Source: Acidimicrobiales bacterium (GTDB taxonomy: Bacteria > Actinomycetota > Acidimicrobiia > Acidimicrobiales > Poriferisodalaceae). Taken from it: a stretch of DNA of 51,282 nucleotides. The position numbers were made by a program, and so were the translations under genes. Positions 25,975 through 34,761 of this stretch are shown one piece after another. A model generated the notes under the pieces. That model made no database searches, was not told the origin of the DNA, and saw nothing but the letters and a program-made list of their open reading frames with translations. The stretch is taken from contig JASLTG010000009.1 in NCBI GenBank assembly GCA_030743005.1, positions 50,663 through 101,944 on the forward strand, written 5' to 3'. How positions within the stretch are numbered: position 1 is the first letter of the stretch; each line of letters starts with the position of its first letter.

Positions 25975-27567
25975 ATGGAAATGGGAGGAGCAATTCCTGA
26001 CAATTTTCCAGCGCTAGTAGATCGAGCTTCGAAAGAGTTTGGTGGGACGGAAGCTATCTCCGACGGTGATGTCAGCCTGGACTTTGCAGAATTGGGGAGG
26101 CAGATAAGAGAAGCCGCAGGAGCTTTGGTGGCATCTGGCGTTGAGCGAGGTGATCGGGTTGCCGTATGGGCTCCTAACTCATGGGAATGGGTGGTAGCGG
26201 CCATGGCTGTGTTTCGCGTAGGAGCTGTCCTTGTGCCAGTAAATACGAGATTTAAAGGAAGGGAAGCTGCGTTCGTTCTGAAGAAGGCAAATGTCAAGCT
26301 TCTATTCACTGTTGTCGGATTTTTGGGAAATGACTACGTATCAGACCTAAGAGACTCTGGCGAAGAGGTTGACTCTATAGAACACGTTGTGGTCCTTCGA
26401 GGGGATGTCCTACCAGGGACGGTTTCATTCCAAGATTTCCTCAACCGAAACACTGATGTTGACCTAGAAGAAGCAGAAGGTCGTGCAGCAGCAGTCTCTG
26501 GATCTGATTTAGGTCTCATCATGTTCACTTCGGGAACTACGGGGGTTCCCAAAGGAGTGATGGTTGAGCAAGGACCAATCATCAGAGGTTTTAGTCACTA
26601 TGCGAGGGAATTGGGGATGCGTCAAGGGGATCGAATGTTGATCGTCAATCCGTTCTTCCATGCGTTTGGTTTCAACGGTGCTATTAACCCATGCTTCATA
26701 CATGGGGCGACGATGCTTCCTCATCCAATCTTTGATGTTCCCAGTGTTCTTCAGCGAATTCAGGATGATCAAGTCACCGTGTTCCCAGGGCCTCCGGCAA
26801 TCTTCCAAGGGTTGATCAACTATAAAAATCTTGAGGATTACGACACGTCAACTCTGCGTTCCGCGGTAACAGGTGCGGCGAGTATCCCAGTCGAAACAGT
26901 GATGGACATGAGGGAGCGCTTGGGATTTGAGACAGTGGTTACTGCCTATGGGATGACCGAGACACATGGATTAGTAACTATCTGCGCTGCAGATGATCCT
27001 CCGGACGTGGTGGCGAACACCAGCGGTAAGGCTTTGCCTGGAATTGAATTGAAACTGTTAGATGACGATGACCAAGAGGTAGAGCTAGGAGAGCCTGGGG
27101 AACTCTTGGTTAAGGGTTATGCGGTTATGAGGGGCTACCTAGATGAACCCGAACAAACCGCTGAAACTATTGACGAGCATGGATGGATGCGAACCGGCGA
27201 CATTTGCGTCATGGATGCCGATGGTTACATCGACATTACGGATCGCAAGAAAGACATGTTCATCAATGGTGGTTTCAATACCTACCCAGCAGAAATAGAA
27301 AGCACCATGCTTGAGCACCCAGCCGTAGGCCAGGTTTCTGTAATTGGCGTACCCGACGAGCGTCTCGGCGAGGTTGGGGCTGCGTTTGTTGTTGCGGCTC
27401 CAACAGGTCCGCCTGATTTAGGCGAGCTAGCGGAGTGGTGTAAGAAGGAAATGGCCAACTACAAAGTGCCGCGTTATTTCTGGATTATTGACGAATTGCC
27501 TTTGAATCCATCTAACAAAGTGTTGAAAACGGATCTTCGAGATAGGGCGGCCGCTTTGCTCTCCTAG
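25975..27567 (+). CDS. AMP-dependent acyl-CoA synthetase (FadD3-like)
   Basis: 530 residues. It has the adenylate-forming motifs GLIMFTSGTTGVPKGVM (A3), YGMTETHG (A5), GYLDEPEQTAETIDEHGWMRTGD (A7), DRKKDMFINGGFNTYPAEIE (A8) and the catalytic lysine near the end in NPSNKVLKTDL. These show ATP-dependent activation of a carboxylate to an acyl-CoA in two steps. The overall layout and YGMTETHG/GGFNTYPAEIE resemble actinobacterial FadD3-type ligases, which act on degraded steroid acids, but the substrate is not proven. AAGGAG (25963-25968) is six bases before ATG 25975. The upstream methyltransferase gene is probably in the same operon. Confidence 0.93.
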   Translation: MEMGGAIPDNFPALVDRASKEFGGTEAISDGDVSLDFAELGRQIREAAGALVASGVERGDRVAVWAPNSWEWVVAAMAVFRVGAVLVPVNTRFKGREAAFVLKKANVKLLFTVVGFLGNDYVSDLRDSGEEVDSIEHVVVLRGDVLPGTVSFQDFLNRNTDVDLEEAEGRAAAVSGSDLGLIMFTSGTTGVPKGVMVEQGPIIRGFSHYARELGMRQGDRMLIVNPFFHAFGFNGAINPCFIHGATMLPHPIFDVPSVLQRIQDDQVTVFPGPPAIFQGLINYKNLEDYDTSTLRSAVTGAASIPVETVMDMRERLGFETVVTAYGMTETHGLVTICAADDPPDVVANTSGKALPGIELKLLDDDDQEVELGEPGELLVKGYAVMRGYLDEPEQTAETIDEHGWMRTGDICVMDADGYIDITDRKKDMFINGGFNTYPAEIESTMLEHPAVGQVSVIGVPDERLGEVGAAFVVAAPTGPPDLGELAEWCKKEMANYKVPRYFWIIDELPLNPSNKVLKTDLRDRAAALLS

Positions 27568-27599
27568 ATAAGAGCGATCTTTGGAGCGTCCTGGCGGGC

Positions 27600-28388
27600 T
27601 CAGTTCAGGAAATCTGGATTTTCTGCGAGAATTTTGTCGTAGATCGGCTGATAACTAAACCATCCAGCGAGGTGACTTCCTACCTGTGAAGATGTGCTTC
27701 TAGCAACATCGTCTTTGATTGGGATCGGTGTACCAGCGGCTTCGGCCAGCAGCTGGCTTTGACAGGTACGTTCCATAGTAATAAACCACCATGCGGCTTC
27801 ATCGACGCTATGGCCGACCGTCAACAGGCCATGATTCTTCAAGATCACAGCTTTTTTGTCATCCAAAGCTTCGCCTATGCGATCCCCTTCATCGGTGTCT
27901 AAAACGACGCCGGTGAAGTCATCGAAAAGTGCGTGATCCTCGAAAAAGGCGCATGCATCTTGGGTCAGTGGGTCGAGTAGGCGTCCCAGGCTGGACCAAG
28001 TCTTACCGTAAAGAGAATGAGTATGTGCCGCAGCAATTACATCAGGCCGTGCTTTATGTACTCGGCTGTGGATAGCGAAAGCCGCTTGATTTAAAGGATG
28101 GCGGCCTTCGACGATATTTCCATCATGATCAACGAGGAGTAAATCAGATGCTTTGATGTGACCGAATGGAACCCCGAAAGGGTTGACCCAGAAGTGATCC
28201 TCCAACTCAGGATCCCGAGCTGTTACGTGACCTGCAAGTCCTTCTTCGAAACCAAATCTAGAGAAAACTCTGAAAACCGAAGCGAGGCGTTCCTTGCGAT
28301 GTTGACGCTCTTGCTCAATCGAGTCGAAGGTGGGAGCCGAGGGAATCATCTGGTCGATAGTTTGGATAGGTTCAGCGGTGTCGGTCAT
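27600..28388 (-). CDS. class II aldolase/adducin family protein
   Basis: 262 residues with the class II aldolase/adducin fold. Zinc ligands are visible as His-x-His in AAAHTHSLYGKTW and in KNHGLLTVGHSVDEAAW (His plus second-shell residues), and the GHVTARDPELEDHFWVNPFGVPFG stretch is the usual beginning. Members split sugar phosphates, decarboxylate, or have other activities on small hydroxy-acids; many in actinobacteria are uncharacterised. ATG 28388 is preferred over the ATG at 28424 because TAAACT is seven bases upstream of it. It is divergent from the double CoA-transferase gene. Confidence 0.9.
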   Translation of the reverse strand: MTDTAEPIQTIDQMIPSAPTFDSIEQERQHRKERLASVFRVFSRFGFEEGLAGHVTARDPELEDHFWVNPFGVPFGHIKASDLLLVDHDGNIVEGRHPLNQAAFAIHSRVHKARPDVIAAAHTHSLYGKTWSSLGRLLDPLTQDACAFFEDHALFDDFTGVVLDTDEGDRIGEALDDKKAVILKNHGLLTVGHSVDEAAWWFITMERTCQSQLLAEAAGTPIPIKDDVARSTSSQVGSHLAGWFSYQPIYDKILAENPDFLN

Positions 28389-28395
28389 ACGGTTG

Positions 28396-28401
28396 AGTTT
28401 A
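28396..28401 (-). promoter_or_regulatory. -10 element of a leaderless promoter (TAAACT)
   Basis: On the minus strand TAAACT lies seven bases before ATG 28388, with no Shine-Dalgarno sequence. It supports the shorter start for the aldolase-like gene. Confidence 0.4.
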
Positions 28402-28454
28402 GAACCTCGCAAAACAGTGCGCATTTACTCCGGCTTCTTTCCCTCAGAGTTGAG

Positions 28455-28460
28455 TAACGT
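28455..28460 (+). promoter_or_regulatory. -10 element of a leaderless promoter (TAACGT)
   Basis: TAACGT ends six bases before the TTG at 28467, the proposed start of the double CoA transferase. No convincing -35 box is seen. Confidence 0.35.
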
Positions 28461-28466
28461 AAAGCT

Positions 28467-30524
28467 TTGGAACCTGCTTGGACAATGGGGGAGTTAGTGG
28501 GAGAATCTGGTGCCTACACAGGCATCCGAGTAGTCGAATTGGTGGAAGGAATCGCCGGCCCGTACGCGACACGTTTTCTGGCGGACCAAGGTGCGGACGT
28601 CATCAAATCGGAAACCGGAGTTGGCGACTCCTACCGTCAGGACCCTGGATTCCAGGTTCTGAATAGAAATAAGCGTTCAGTTGTTCTTGACGATGACAGT
28701 CTGCTACTTCAATCAGCAGACGTGATAGTTGTTGACGAGTCCAAGAAGGCACAACGCGCTCGATCTCTCGCCCCAGGGTCAATAATTATTTCGATGCCCA
28801 CGTGGGGATCTGCCGGCTTGTTAGCTGATCAGCAAGGGTCCCCCGAACAGGTGGCTGCGGCGACAGGAATTGCTTGGAACCAGGTGAGTTGGACCGAAGG
28901 ACCCGTCCATGTGGTCATGCCCCTCGCTTCTTACGGCGCCGGGATGTTGGGAGCGTTAGCTATAGCCGCCGGGTTATATGCCAGAGAGGTTCACGGGTCG
29001 GCACCGACGTATGAAGTTTCCGAGCTGGCAGGTTCTGGAGTGATGCAAATCGGCGACTTCTGGTCTCCTGAGACCCCACAAGATAGGGATGGCGCAAGTC
29101 CTCTCGGTCCGGCAGGCAGGGCACCCGCATATCGCCCGTTTCAAGCCGCTGATGACCTTTGGCTTTTTGTCGCCTGTGGGACCTACCAGTTTTACCAAGC
29201 GATGCTGGAGGCCATAGGTCGGCTTGACCTACTAGAGGACCCCGCTCTACCAAATCCGCCATGGGGCCTTATAGAGCCGGATCCTTTGGCCTACATAACC
29301 CCCATCCTCGAAGAATGTTTTCGAACTAGCAACCGAGATGAATGGATAGAGAGACTTCGCTCTTTCGATGTCCCGTGCCAACCAATCCAGACTCGAGAGG
29401 AATTTTTAGATTCCGAACTGGCCAAACGCAACGCTGTAATCGGCACGATCGAACACCCCCAGTTGGGGCATCTTTCAATGCCAACGCAGCCGCTGCATCT
29501 GGAAGCGTGTCCTGCTGAAGTGATGACTCCCGCCCCCTCGCTGGGAGCTAACACGGCTGAGGTCATGGGAGAACACCACAAGCCTGGCGGAGGGTCTGGC
29601 CAAGGTGGACCCCCTCTAGCCGGCACTCGAGCAATCGATCTAGCTTCTTTCATTGCCGGCCCAGTTATCACCCGTCATCTAGCAATGTTGGGAGCTGACG
29701 TCATCAAGATCGAACCCAAAACTGGTGACCCGTTTCGGACCTTTAGCCCAATGTTCAATGGATGGAATCAGGGTAAACGTGGTGTGATGCTTGACCTAAA
29801 GGAAGAAACGGGCCGCGACTTCCTCTACAAAATGGTCGCGGCTTCGGATGTGGTTGTCGAGAACTTCCGTCCAGGAGTCGCGGAACGGCTGGGTTGTTCC
29901 GCCCAAGAACTCAGATCTGTGCGACAGGATTTGGTGTTGGTCAAAAGCCCTGGCTATGGGTTCGATGAATCACGAGCAGATCAACCTGCCTTTGATCCTT
30001 TGCTACAGGCTCTGGGCGGGATGATGAAAGCACAAGGCGGGGATGGTGATCCCGTTTTTTTGACAGTGCCAGTTCACGATGCAGCGACGCCCATCATCGC
30101 TGCGTTCGGTGTTGTTACTGCTATGTATCACCGTGCCAGAACAGGCGAGACTCAGACTGTCCATACCTCGTTGGCTCAGACAACGGCGGCAGCGCAGGCG
30201 GCAGAGTTCGTCGACTACAAGAACAGACCACGAGTTGAACAGGGTGGCTTTGACCACAAAGGTCCGGATGGAACCCATTGTTATCTTGAAGAACAAGGAG
30301 CTTGGTTTTGGTCTGAACCAGCAGGTCTCACCCCGGTTGAGACCAAAGGTTTCGTGGGCAGCGAATTAGCATTAGCGAATGATCTTGTCTGTGAACACAA
30401 CGATTCACCAGGATGGGGTCCGCTTACCCAAGTAGGTCAGTTAATTAAAGGGGCGGGTCCACACCCTCAGCGGGCGCCCTACTTCAACGAACATGACAGC
30501 GAACTTCGAACTGAATTCAGTTAG
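28467..30524 (+). CDS. two-domain family III CoA transferase (tandem CaiB/BaiF domains)
   Basis: 685 residues. It contains two CaiB/BaiF modules. The first (about 15-365) has GIRVVELVEGIAGPYATRFLADQGADVIKSE but is shortened and, where the catalytic Asp is expected, reads MPLASYGAG (Ser155). The second (about 385-685) opens with TRAIDLASFIAGPVITRHLAMLGADVIKIE, has VVENFRPGVAERLG, and keeps the Asp in TVPVHDAATP (Asp538), but stops earlier than a full-length enzyme. A linker GEHKPGGGSGQGG-like joins them (HHKPGGGSGQGGPP). One intact active site formed by two half-enzymes is the likely arrangement, replacing the usual intertwined dimer. Start TTG 28467 (leaderless) or ATG 28485. Confidence 0.88.
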   Translation: MEPAWTMGELVGESGAYTGIRVVELVEGIAGPYATRFLADQGADVIKSETGVGDSYRQDPGFQVLNRNKRSVVLDDDSLLLQSADVIVVDESKKAQRARSLAPGSIIISMPTWGSAGLLADQQGSPEQVAAATGIAWNQVSWTEGPVHVVMPLASYGAGMLGALAIAAGLYAREVHGSAPTYEVSELAGSGVMQIGDFWSPETPQDRDGASPLGPAGRAPAYRPFQAADDLWLFVACGTYQFYQAMLEAIGRLDLLEDPALPNPPWGLIEPDPLAYITPILEECFRTSNRDEWIERLRSFDVPCQPIQTREEFLDSELAKRNAVIGTIEHPQLGHLSMPTQPLHLEACPAEVMTPAPSLGANTAEVMGEHHKPGGGSGQGGPPLAGTRAIDLASFIAGPVITRHLAMLGADVIKIEPKTGDPFRTFSPMFNGWNQGKRGVMLDLKEETGRDFLYKMVAASDVVVENFRPGVAERLGCSAQELRSVRQDLVLVKSPGYGFDESRADQPAFDPLLQALGGMMKAQGGDGDPVFLTVPVHDAATPIIAAFGVVTAMYHRARTGETQTVHTSLAQTTAAAQAAEFVDYKNRPRVEQGGFDHKGPDGTHCYLEEQGAWFWSEPAGLTPVETKGFVGSELALANDLVCEHNDSPGWGPLTQVGQLIKGAGPHPQRAPYFNEHDSELRTEFS

Positions 30525-30544
30525 AAGTAGTGAAATGCAGTTCT

Positions 30545-31393
30545 CTAGTCGACATGTGTGATTTTGGGGGTCGGAGCACTCTCGAGATCAACCCACCCCG
30601 ACAACAAGCCTGAGGTATAACCGCCGTCGACCACGAGGTGATGCCCGTTTACCCATCCCGACTCACCAATGGCAAGCCACTCTATGGCCTGTGCTATTTC
30701 ATCTGGTTTCGCAGCTCGGCCAGAATGGCTAAGGACCCAATCAATTCGTTCGTCTCCAATTTGTTCCCTGAATGTCGGCAACAAAGGGGTCTCGACAGGG
30801 CCGGGGCTTACGACGTTGCATCTGATCCCGGTGCCCTGAAGTTCACCGGCTTGCAGCATGCTCCAAACGATTACTGCTTCCTTTGAAAAGCTATAAGGGT
30901 CAATTTCGACTGATTTACTTCTGTCGCTCCACCAGGCACGGGCATCTTCGTCGTCTAGTTGGAGCACCGACCGATATGTGTTAATTCGTTGTTGCCAACC
31001 GTTACCGGAGATTGAGCCAACGTTCACAATGGTGCTCCCGGCAGTCAGATGTGAAGCTAGGAAACGGCTAAGGCGGCGTACCGCGAGCACGTTGACTTCG
31101 AACACCTTTGACGCGGGTTGAGTACCAGGTACTCCTGCGACGTTGATCAATGACGCGACTGATGAGAGGTCAAAATCCTTAGCCAGGTCAACGAATAGTT
31201 TCGCCACATCAGATTCGTTGTTTAAATCACATACATAGTGGCCTTCGACGTCAATTTCGTTTGGTTTTTGCTCGATGTCGACGCTTATTATCGGTCTATC
31301 TGAAGCTGCCAAGCGATGACATACGGCATGCCCAATGCCTGACGAAGCGCCAGTAACAATCGTTGCTCCGTCGGCATTATTAGTAGGGGACAT
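30545..31393 (-). CDS. SDR family oxidoreductase, 3-alpha-hydroxysteroid-dehydrogenase-like
   Basis: 282 residues. TGASSGIGHAVCHRL is the nucleotide-binding loop, VDIEQKPNEIDVEGHYVCDLN the acidic residue and base-binding strand, INVAGVPG the NNAG-equivalent, YSFSKEAVIVW the Tyr-x3-Lys, and PGPVETPLL the following loop. The insert after the catalytic serine (GSISGNGWQQRINTYRSVL) is as in the 3-alpha-HSD/carbonyl reductase group, so a steroid, terpenoid or xenobiotic hydroxyl/keto group is a plausible substrate. It converges on the CoA-transferase gene (20 bases between) and is divergent from the metY-like gene. Confidence 0.9.
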   Translation of the reverse strand: MSPTNNADGATIVTGASSGIGHAVCHRLAASDRPIISVDIEQKPNEIDVEGHYVCDLNNESDVAKLFVDLAKDFDLSSVASLINVAGVPGTQPASKVFEVNVLAVRRLSRFLASHLTAGSTIVNVGSISGNGWQQRINTYRSVLQLDDEDARAWWSDRSKSVEIDPYSFSKEAVIVWSMLQAGELQGTGIRCNVVSPGPVETPLLPTFREQIGDERIDWVLSHSGRAAKPDEIAQAIEWLAIGESGWVNGHHLVVDGGYTSGLLSGWVDLESAPTPKITHVD

Positions 31394-31548
31394 TAGGTTG
31401 ACGCTACTCCCGTTAACTAAATACGGGAAGCAATCGGCAGATAACGACCTTAAAAGCAGTACCCCTCACTTCGGATGGTACTCATATCTCCGTTGAGGAT
31501 CGGTCTGTTCGGGCGTAGCATTCTTATGCATCTACGAAGGGCAAGAGC

Positions 31549-32844
31549 ATGGTTGAACCGGATTATCTGAAATTCGACACACTTTCACTTCACGCCGGTC
31601 AAGAGCCCGACCCCACTACTGGATCTCGCGGCGTGCCCATCTACCAAACGACCTCTTATAGTTTTGTCGATACCGAACAGGCAGCCGGGCTCTTTAATCT
31701 TGAACAGCCGGGCCATATATACAGTCGAATTTCGAACCCTACTGTCGCGGTCCTTGAAGAACGCCTAGCAGCTCTGGAAGGCGGCGTCGGTGCGGTTTGC
31801 ACGGCGAGCGGGATGGCGGCTTTTCACCTGGCATGCGCGACGATAATGAGTGCAGGAAATCACGTTGTGGCGAGTCGCAATATTTACGGCGGTTCCCACA
31901 ACATGTTGAACCTAACTATGCCCCGTTTCGGCATCACCACAACATTTGTAGATCCCCGAGATCACGACGCCTGGCGTTCCGCTATAACGCCCGAGACCAG
32001 GGTATTGTTCGCCGAGACTCTCGGGAACCCAGGTATCGAAGTGCTCGATGTGCCAGTGGTTGCTGAAATTGCCCACGAGCACGGCCTGCCCCTCATGTTG
32101 GATGCCACGTTCACCACCCCTTACCTGATGAAACCGATCGAATTAGGTGCCGACATCGTGATGCATTCAGTAACCAAATTCCTAGGGGGACATGGCATTG
32201 CTCTTGGCGGTGTAGTTATTGATGGGGGCCGGTTTGACTGGGCAGCCACCGATAAGTTTCCGACACTATCTGAACCCTACGATGGGTATCACGGCATCAG
32301 TTTTTTTGAGGAGTACGGACATCAAGCCCTGTCAATGCGAGCTAGGGCAGAAGGGCTCCGTGACTTTGGGGCAGCGATGAGTCCGGCTAACGCGTTCCAC
32401 CTTTTGCAAGGAGTGGAGACCTTGCCTTTGAGGATGCAACGACACGTCGAAAACACAGCGACGGTCATAGATTTCTTAGAAACCAACGATGCTGTTTCAT
32501 GGATAAGTCACCCGTCGGTGAGTAGCCACCCAGATCATGAGCTGTCGAAGAAACTATTACCAAAAGGAGCTGGAGCGATTCTGTCATTTGGGATCGCAGG
32601 AGGCCGAGAGGCGGGTCGAAGGTTCATCGAGAATGTCCAACTGGCATCACATGTTGCAAATGTTGGGGATGCCAAGACGTTGGTGATTCATCCAGCGTCA
32701 ACAACCCATCAGCAATTGAGCGCTGAAGATCTATCGGCGGCCGGAGTGGGAGAAGACCTAATTCGCCTCTCGGTTGGTCTCGAAGACTCAGAAGACATAA
32801 TTGCCGATCTGGCTAGGGCTCTCAAAGCATCGCAGAAGGGCTGA
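31549..32844 (+). CDS. O-acetylhomoserine sulfhydrylase / aminocarboxypropyltransferase (PLP)
   Basis: 431 residues, Cys/Met metabolism PLP-enzyme family. [31 protein letters not shown] is the diagnostic N-terminus of MetY-type enzymes, [10 protein letters not shown] the phosphate-binding loop, [12 protein letters not shown] the PLP-stacking Asp, and [15 protein letters not shown] holds the PLP lysine. [21 protein letters not shown] near the end distinguishes it from cystathionine synthases. It makes homocysteine from O-acetylhomoserine and sulfide. The upstream 155 bases hold the promoters of this gene and the divergent SDR; no riboswitch of a known SAM class is recognisable there. An alpha/beta hydrolase gene begins three bases after the stop; homoserine acetyltransferase itself is not present. 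Confidence 0.93.
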   Translation: MVEPDYLKFDTLSLHAGQEPDPTTGSRGVPIYQTTSYSFVDTEQAAGLFNLEQPGHIYSRISNPTVAVLEERLAALEGGVGAVCTASGMAAFHLACATIMSAGNHVVASRNIYGGSHNMLNLTMPRFGITTTFVDPRDHDAWRSAITPETRVLFAETLGNPGIEVLDVPVVAEIAHEHGLPLMLDATFTTPYLMKPIELGADIVMHSVTKFLGGHGIALGGVVIDGGRFDWAATDKFPTLSEPYDGYHGISFFEEYGHQALSMRARAEGLRDFGAAMSPANAFHLLQGVETLPLRMQRHVENTATVIDFLETNDAVSWISHPSVSSHPDHELSKKLLPKGAGAILSFGIAGGREAGRRFIENVQLASHVANVGDAKTLVIHPASTTHQQLSAEDLSAAGVGEDLIRLSVGLEDSEDIIADLARALKASQKG

Positions 32845-32847
32845 GTT

Positions 32848-33636
32848 GTGGAAGTCAAATTTCAAGAAACAAAAATAAGTTTGGCGACTGGTGGCGTCAA
32901 GGTCGACAAAGAACAGCCACCCGTTCTCCTAGTACACGGAGCGGGGATGGACCGAACAGTTTGGAGTCAACAAACCCGCTACCTAGCTCATCACGGATTT
33001 TCACCAATGGCAGTGGACTTACCAGGGCATGGCAAATCAGGTGGAGAACTTCTCTCAACGATTCCAGCGATGGCCGACTGGATAGCTGACCTAATCGGCG
33101 AGCTTGATATGGGGCCAGTTCGGCTCGTTGGACACTCAATGGGGAGCCTGATTTCACTTGAAGTGGCTGCCCATCACCCCGACGCAGTAGAACGCATCAT
33201 TCTCATGGGTGCAGCTGCGGCCATGCCAGTACACCCAGACTTGCTAGGCGCTGCGGAACGCAACGAAATTCTCGCACCACAACTGATGACCGCGTGGGCT
33301 CACGGTGCCCGGGCACACGTTGCCGGAAACCCCACCCCCGGACTTTGGATGCGTAGCGGATGTCAGGCGCTGCTAGAACGAGCTGCTGATGGTGTTATTT
33401 ACAACGATCTCGCGGCCTGCAACTCATATGAAGCTGGCGATATTGCTGGACAGATAGATTGTCCGATCACCGTGATCGTTGGAAGCGAAGACAAGATGAC
33501 ACCGCCCAAAGCCACTGCGCAACTCGTAGCAGGCTTCGAAGAAGTAGACCTACGACATCTAAAGGGAGTGGGTCACATGATGATGATCGAAGCCCCCGAC
33601 CAGATTCGCGAGCTGATGCTGTCGGCTCTGCGGTAG
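32848..33636 (+). CDS. alpha/beta hydrolase
   Basis: 262 residues with the full serine hydrolase triad: Ser in VRLVGHSMGSLISLE, Asp in VIVGSEDKMTP and His in GVGHMMMIEAP. The oxyanion-hole region is VLLVHGAGMDRTVW. It begins with GTG three bases after the metY-like gene, so it belongs to that transcript. Homoserine acetyltransferases share the fold but are longer and have a different triad context, so a generic esterase/lipase or haloalkane-type hydrolase is more likely. No signal peptide is present. Confidence 0.92.
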   Translation: MEVKFQETKISLATGGVKVDKEQPPVLLVHGAGMDRTVWSQQTRYLAHHGFSPMAVDLPGHGKSGGELLSTIPAMADWIADLIGELDMGPVRLVGHSMGSLISLEVAAHHPDAVERIILMGAAAAMPVHPDLLGAAERNEILAPQLMTAWAHGARAHVAGNPTPGLWMRSGCQALLERAADGVIYNDLAACNSYEAGDIAGQIDCPITVIVGSEDKMTPPKATAQLVAGFEEVDLRHLKGVGHMMMIEAPDQIRELMLSALR

Positions 33637-33703
33637 ACCGAGGCGACAAAAGTCGTTGAAAATGTCATGATCAAATAAGTCTTACTGAAGAAAAGGGGAA
33701 AGC

Positions 33704-34225
33704 ATGGCAGTTGAACGGTTCCCAGTTGAGGCCTCACACATCTTGATGTTCGCTAGGTCAATCGGCGACAGCAACCCGATTTACTCAGACGAGTCGCACG
33801 CGGCTGGTACAGAAGTGGGGTCAATAATTGCTCCACCTACTTTTGCACAAGCCAGCGCACAATTCGATCCTGACTATTTCTTACGTCCGAAAGATGGCCA
33901 GAAGTGGTTTGGTAGCGGAGGAACTGCTTCGGGCACCTTGGTGAAGGACAAGGCGGAGGACGATTCGAAGTCGGATGACAAAAAGTCCGGATCGTCAGCA
34001 GGAGGGTTGCATGCAGAACAGCATTTCACCTACCACAGGCACTTGAAGCCAGGGGATATCCTCACCGCGGAAACTAAGCCCGGTGAAAGTTGGGAAAAGG
34101 AATCCAAGAGAGCTGGCGTACTTAAATTCAGTGAAAGTATCACTGAGTACCGCGACCAGGGCGGCGAGCTTGTAGTTACGGCGCGTAGCGTTGGCGTAGT
34201 CACCGAAAAAGTTATAGAGCAGTAG
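33704..34225 (+). CDS. MaoC-like / FAS1-type dehydratase subunit (HadA/HadC-like)
   Basis: 173 residues with a hotdog fold. The stretch ASHILMFARSIGDSNPIYSDE matches the N-terminal MaoC_dehydrat_N domain, and APPTFAQASAQFDPDYF is the following loop. It lacks the catalytic Asp/His pair, which is expected to be supplied by the partner encoded next (34237), as in mycobacterial HadA-HadB. Odd: a low-complexity, charged insert around residues 83-105 (VKDKAEDDSKSDDKKSGSSA) sits in a loop. AAGGGGA precedes the ATG. The role would be (3R)-hydroxyacyl-ACP or -CoA dehydration. Confidence 0.88.
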   Translation: MAVERFPVEASHILMFARSIGDSNPIYSDESHAAGTEVGSIIAPPTFAQASAQFDPDYFLRPKDGQKWFGSGGTASGTLVKDKAEDDSKSDDKKSGSSAGGLHAEQHFTYHRHLKPGDILTAETKPGESWEKESKRAGVLKFSESITEYRDQGGELVVTARSVGVVTEKVIEQ

Positions 34226-34236
34226 GAGAAACGAAA

Positions 34237-34656
34237 ATGGGATTAAATGCAGATGAACTCAACGTCGGTGATTCCTACTCTGAGGTGATCGTTGAAGATC
34301 TAACGCGAACTCAGATTGTGCAATACGCGGGAGCCTCCGGTGACTACAACCCAGTCCACAGTGACGAAAAATTCGTCACAGAAGTTGCGGGATACCCGAC
34401 AGTGTTCGCTCATGGGATGCTCACGATGGGAATGACGGGACGAATGCTGACCAACTATGTCGGCGATGGGCGCCTTACCTACTACGGTGTGCGTTTTGTC
34501 AACCAGGTTTGGCCGGGTGACACCTTGACAGCACGAGCGGAAATAGCTGAGATTCGAGAAGAGAATGGCCAAACGCTTGTTGATTTGGCTATCTCAACGA
34601 CAAACCAAGATGAAAAGTTTGTGTTGACAGGTAACGCCACAGCTCGAGTCGAGTAG
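34237..34656 (+). CDS. MaoC family dehydratase subunit (HadB-like)
   Basis: 139 residues. It carries the hydratase-2 motif YAGASGDYNPVHSDEKF, with the catalytic Asp and His (D-x-N-P-x-H), and FAHGMLTMGMTGRMLTNY, which follows the active site in this family. It is encoded 11 bases after the HadA-like subunit with GGAG upstream and is expected to form a heterodimer with it. The pair would dehydrate (3R)-hydroxyacyl thioesters or hydrate enoyl thioesters. It ends the metY-like/hydrolase/MaoC group of same-strand genes. Confidence 0.93.
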   Translation: MGLNADELNVGDSYSEVIVEDLTRTQIVQYAGASGDYNPVHSDEKFVTEVAGYPTVFAHGMLTMGMTGRMLTNYVGDGRLTYYGVRFVNQVWPGDTLTARAEIAEIREENGQTLVDLAISTTNQDEKFVLTGNATARVE

Positions 34657-34761
34657 AGCCGCGCCAATCATAGGTGTCGGGCCCACTTAGCTAATCTCGG
34701 ATACGCCTTCGCTGGCAGGGGACTCAAGAGGAAGATACAAGTGTCTTCAAATCTATTTCAG

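Noticed and set aside
31394..31548. A SAM riboswitch upstream of the metY-like gene
   Set aside because: No conserved core of a SAM class could be found; only weak short stems (for example TCCCGT with ACGGGA).
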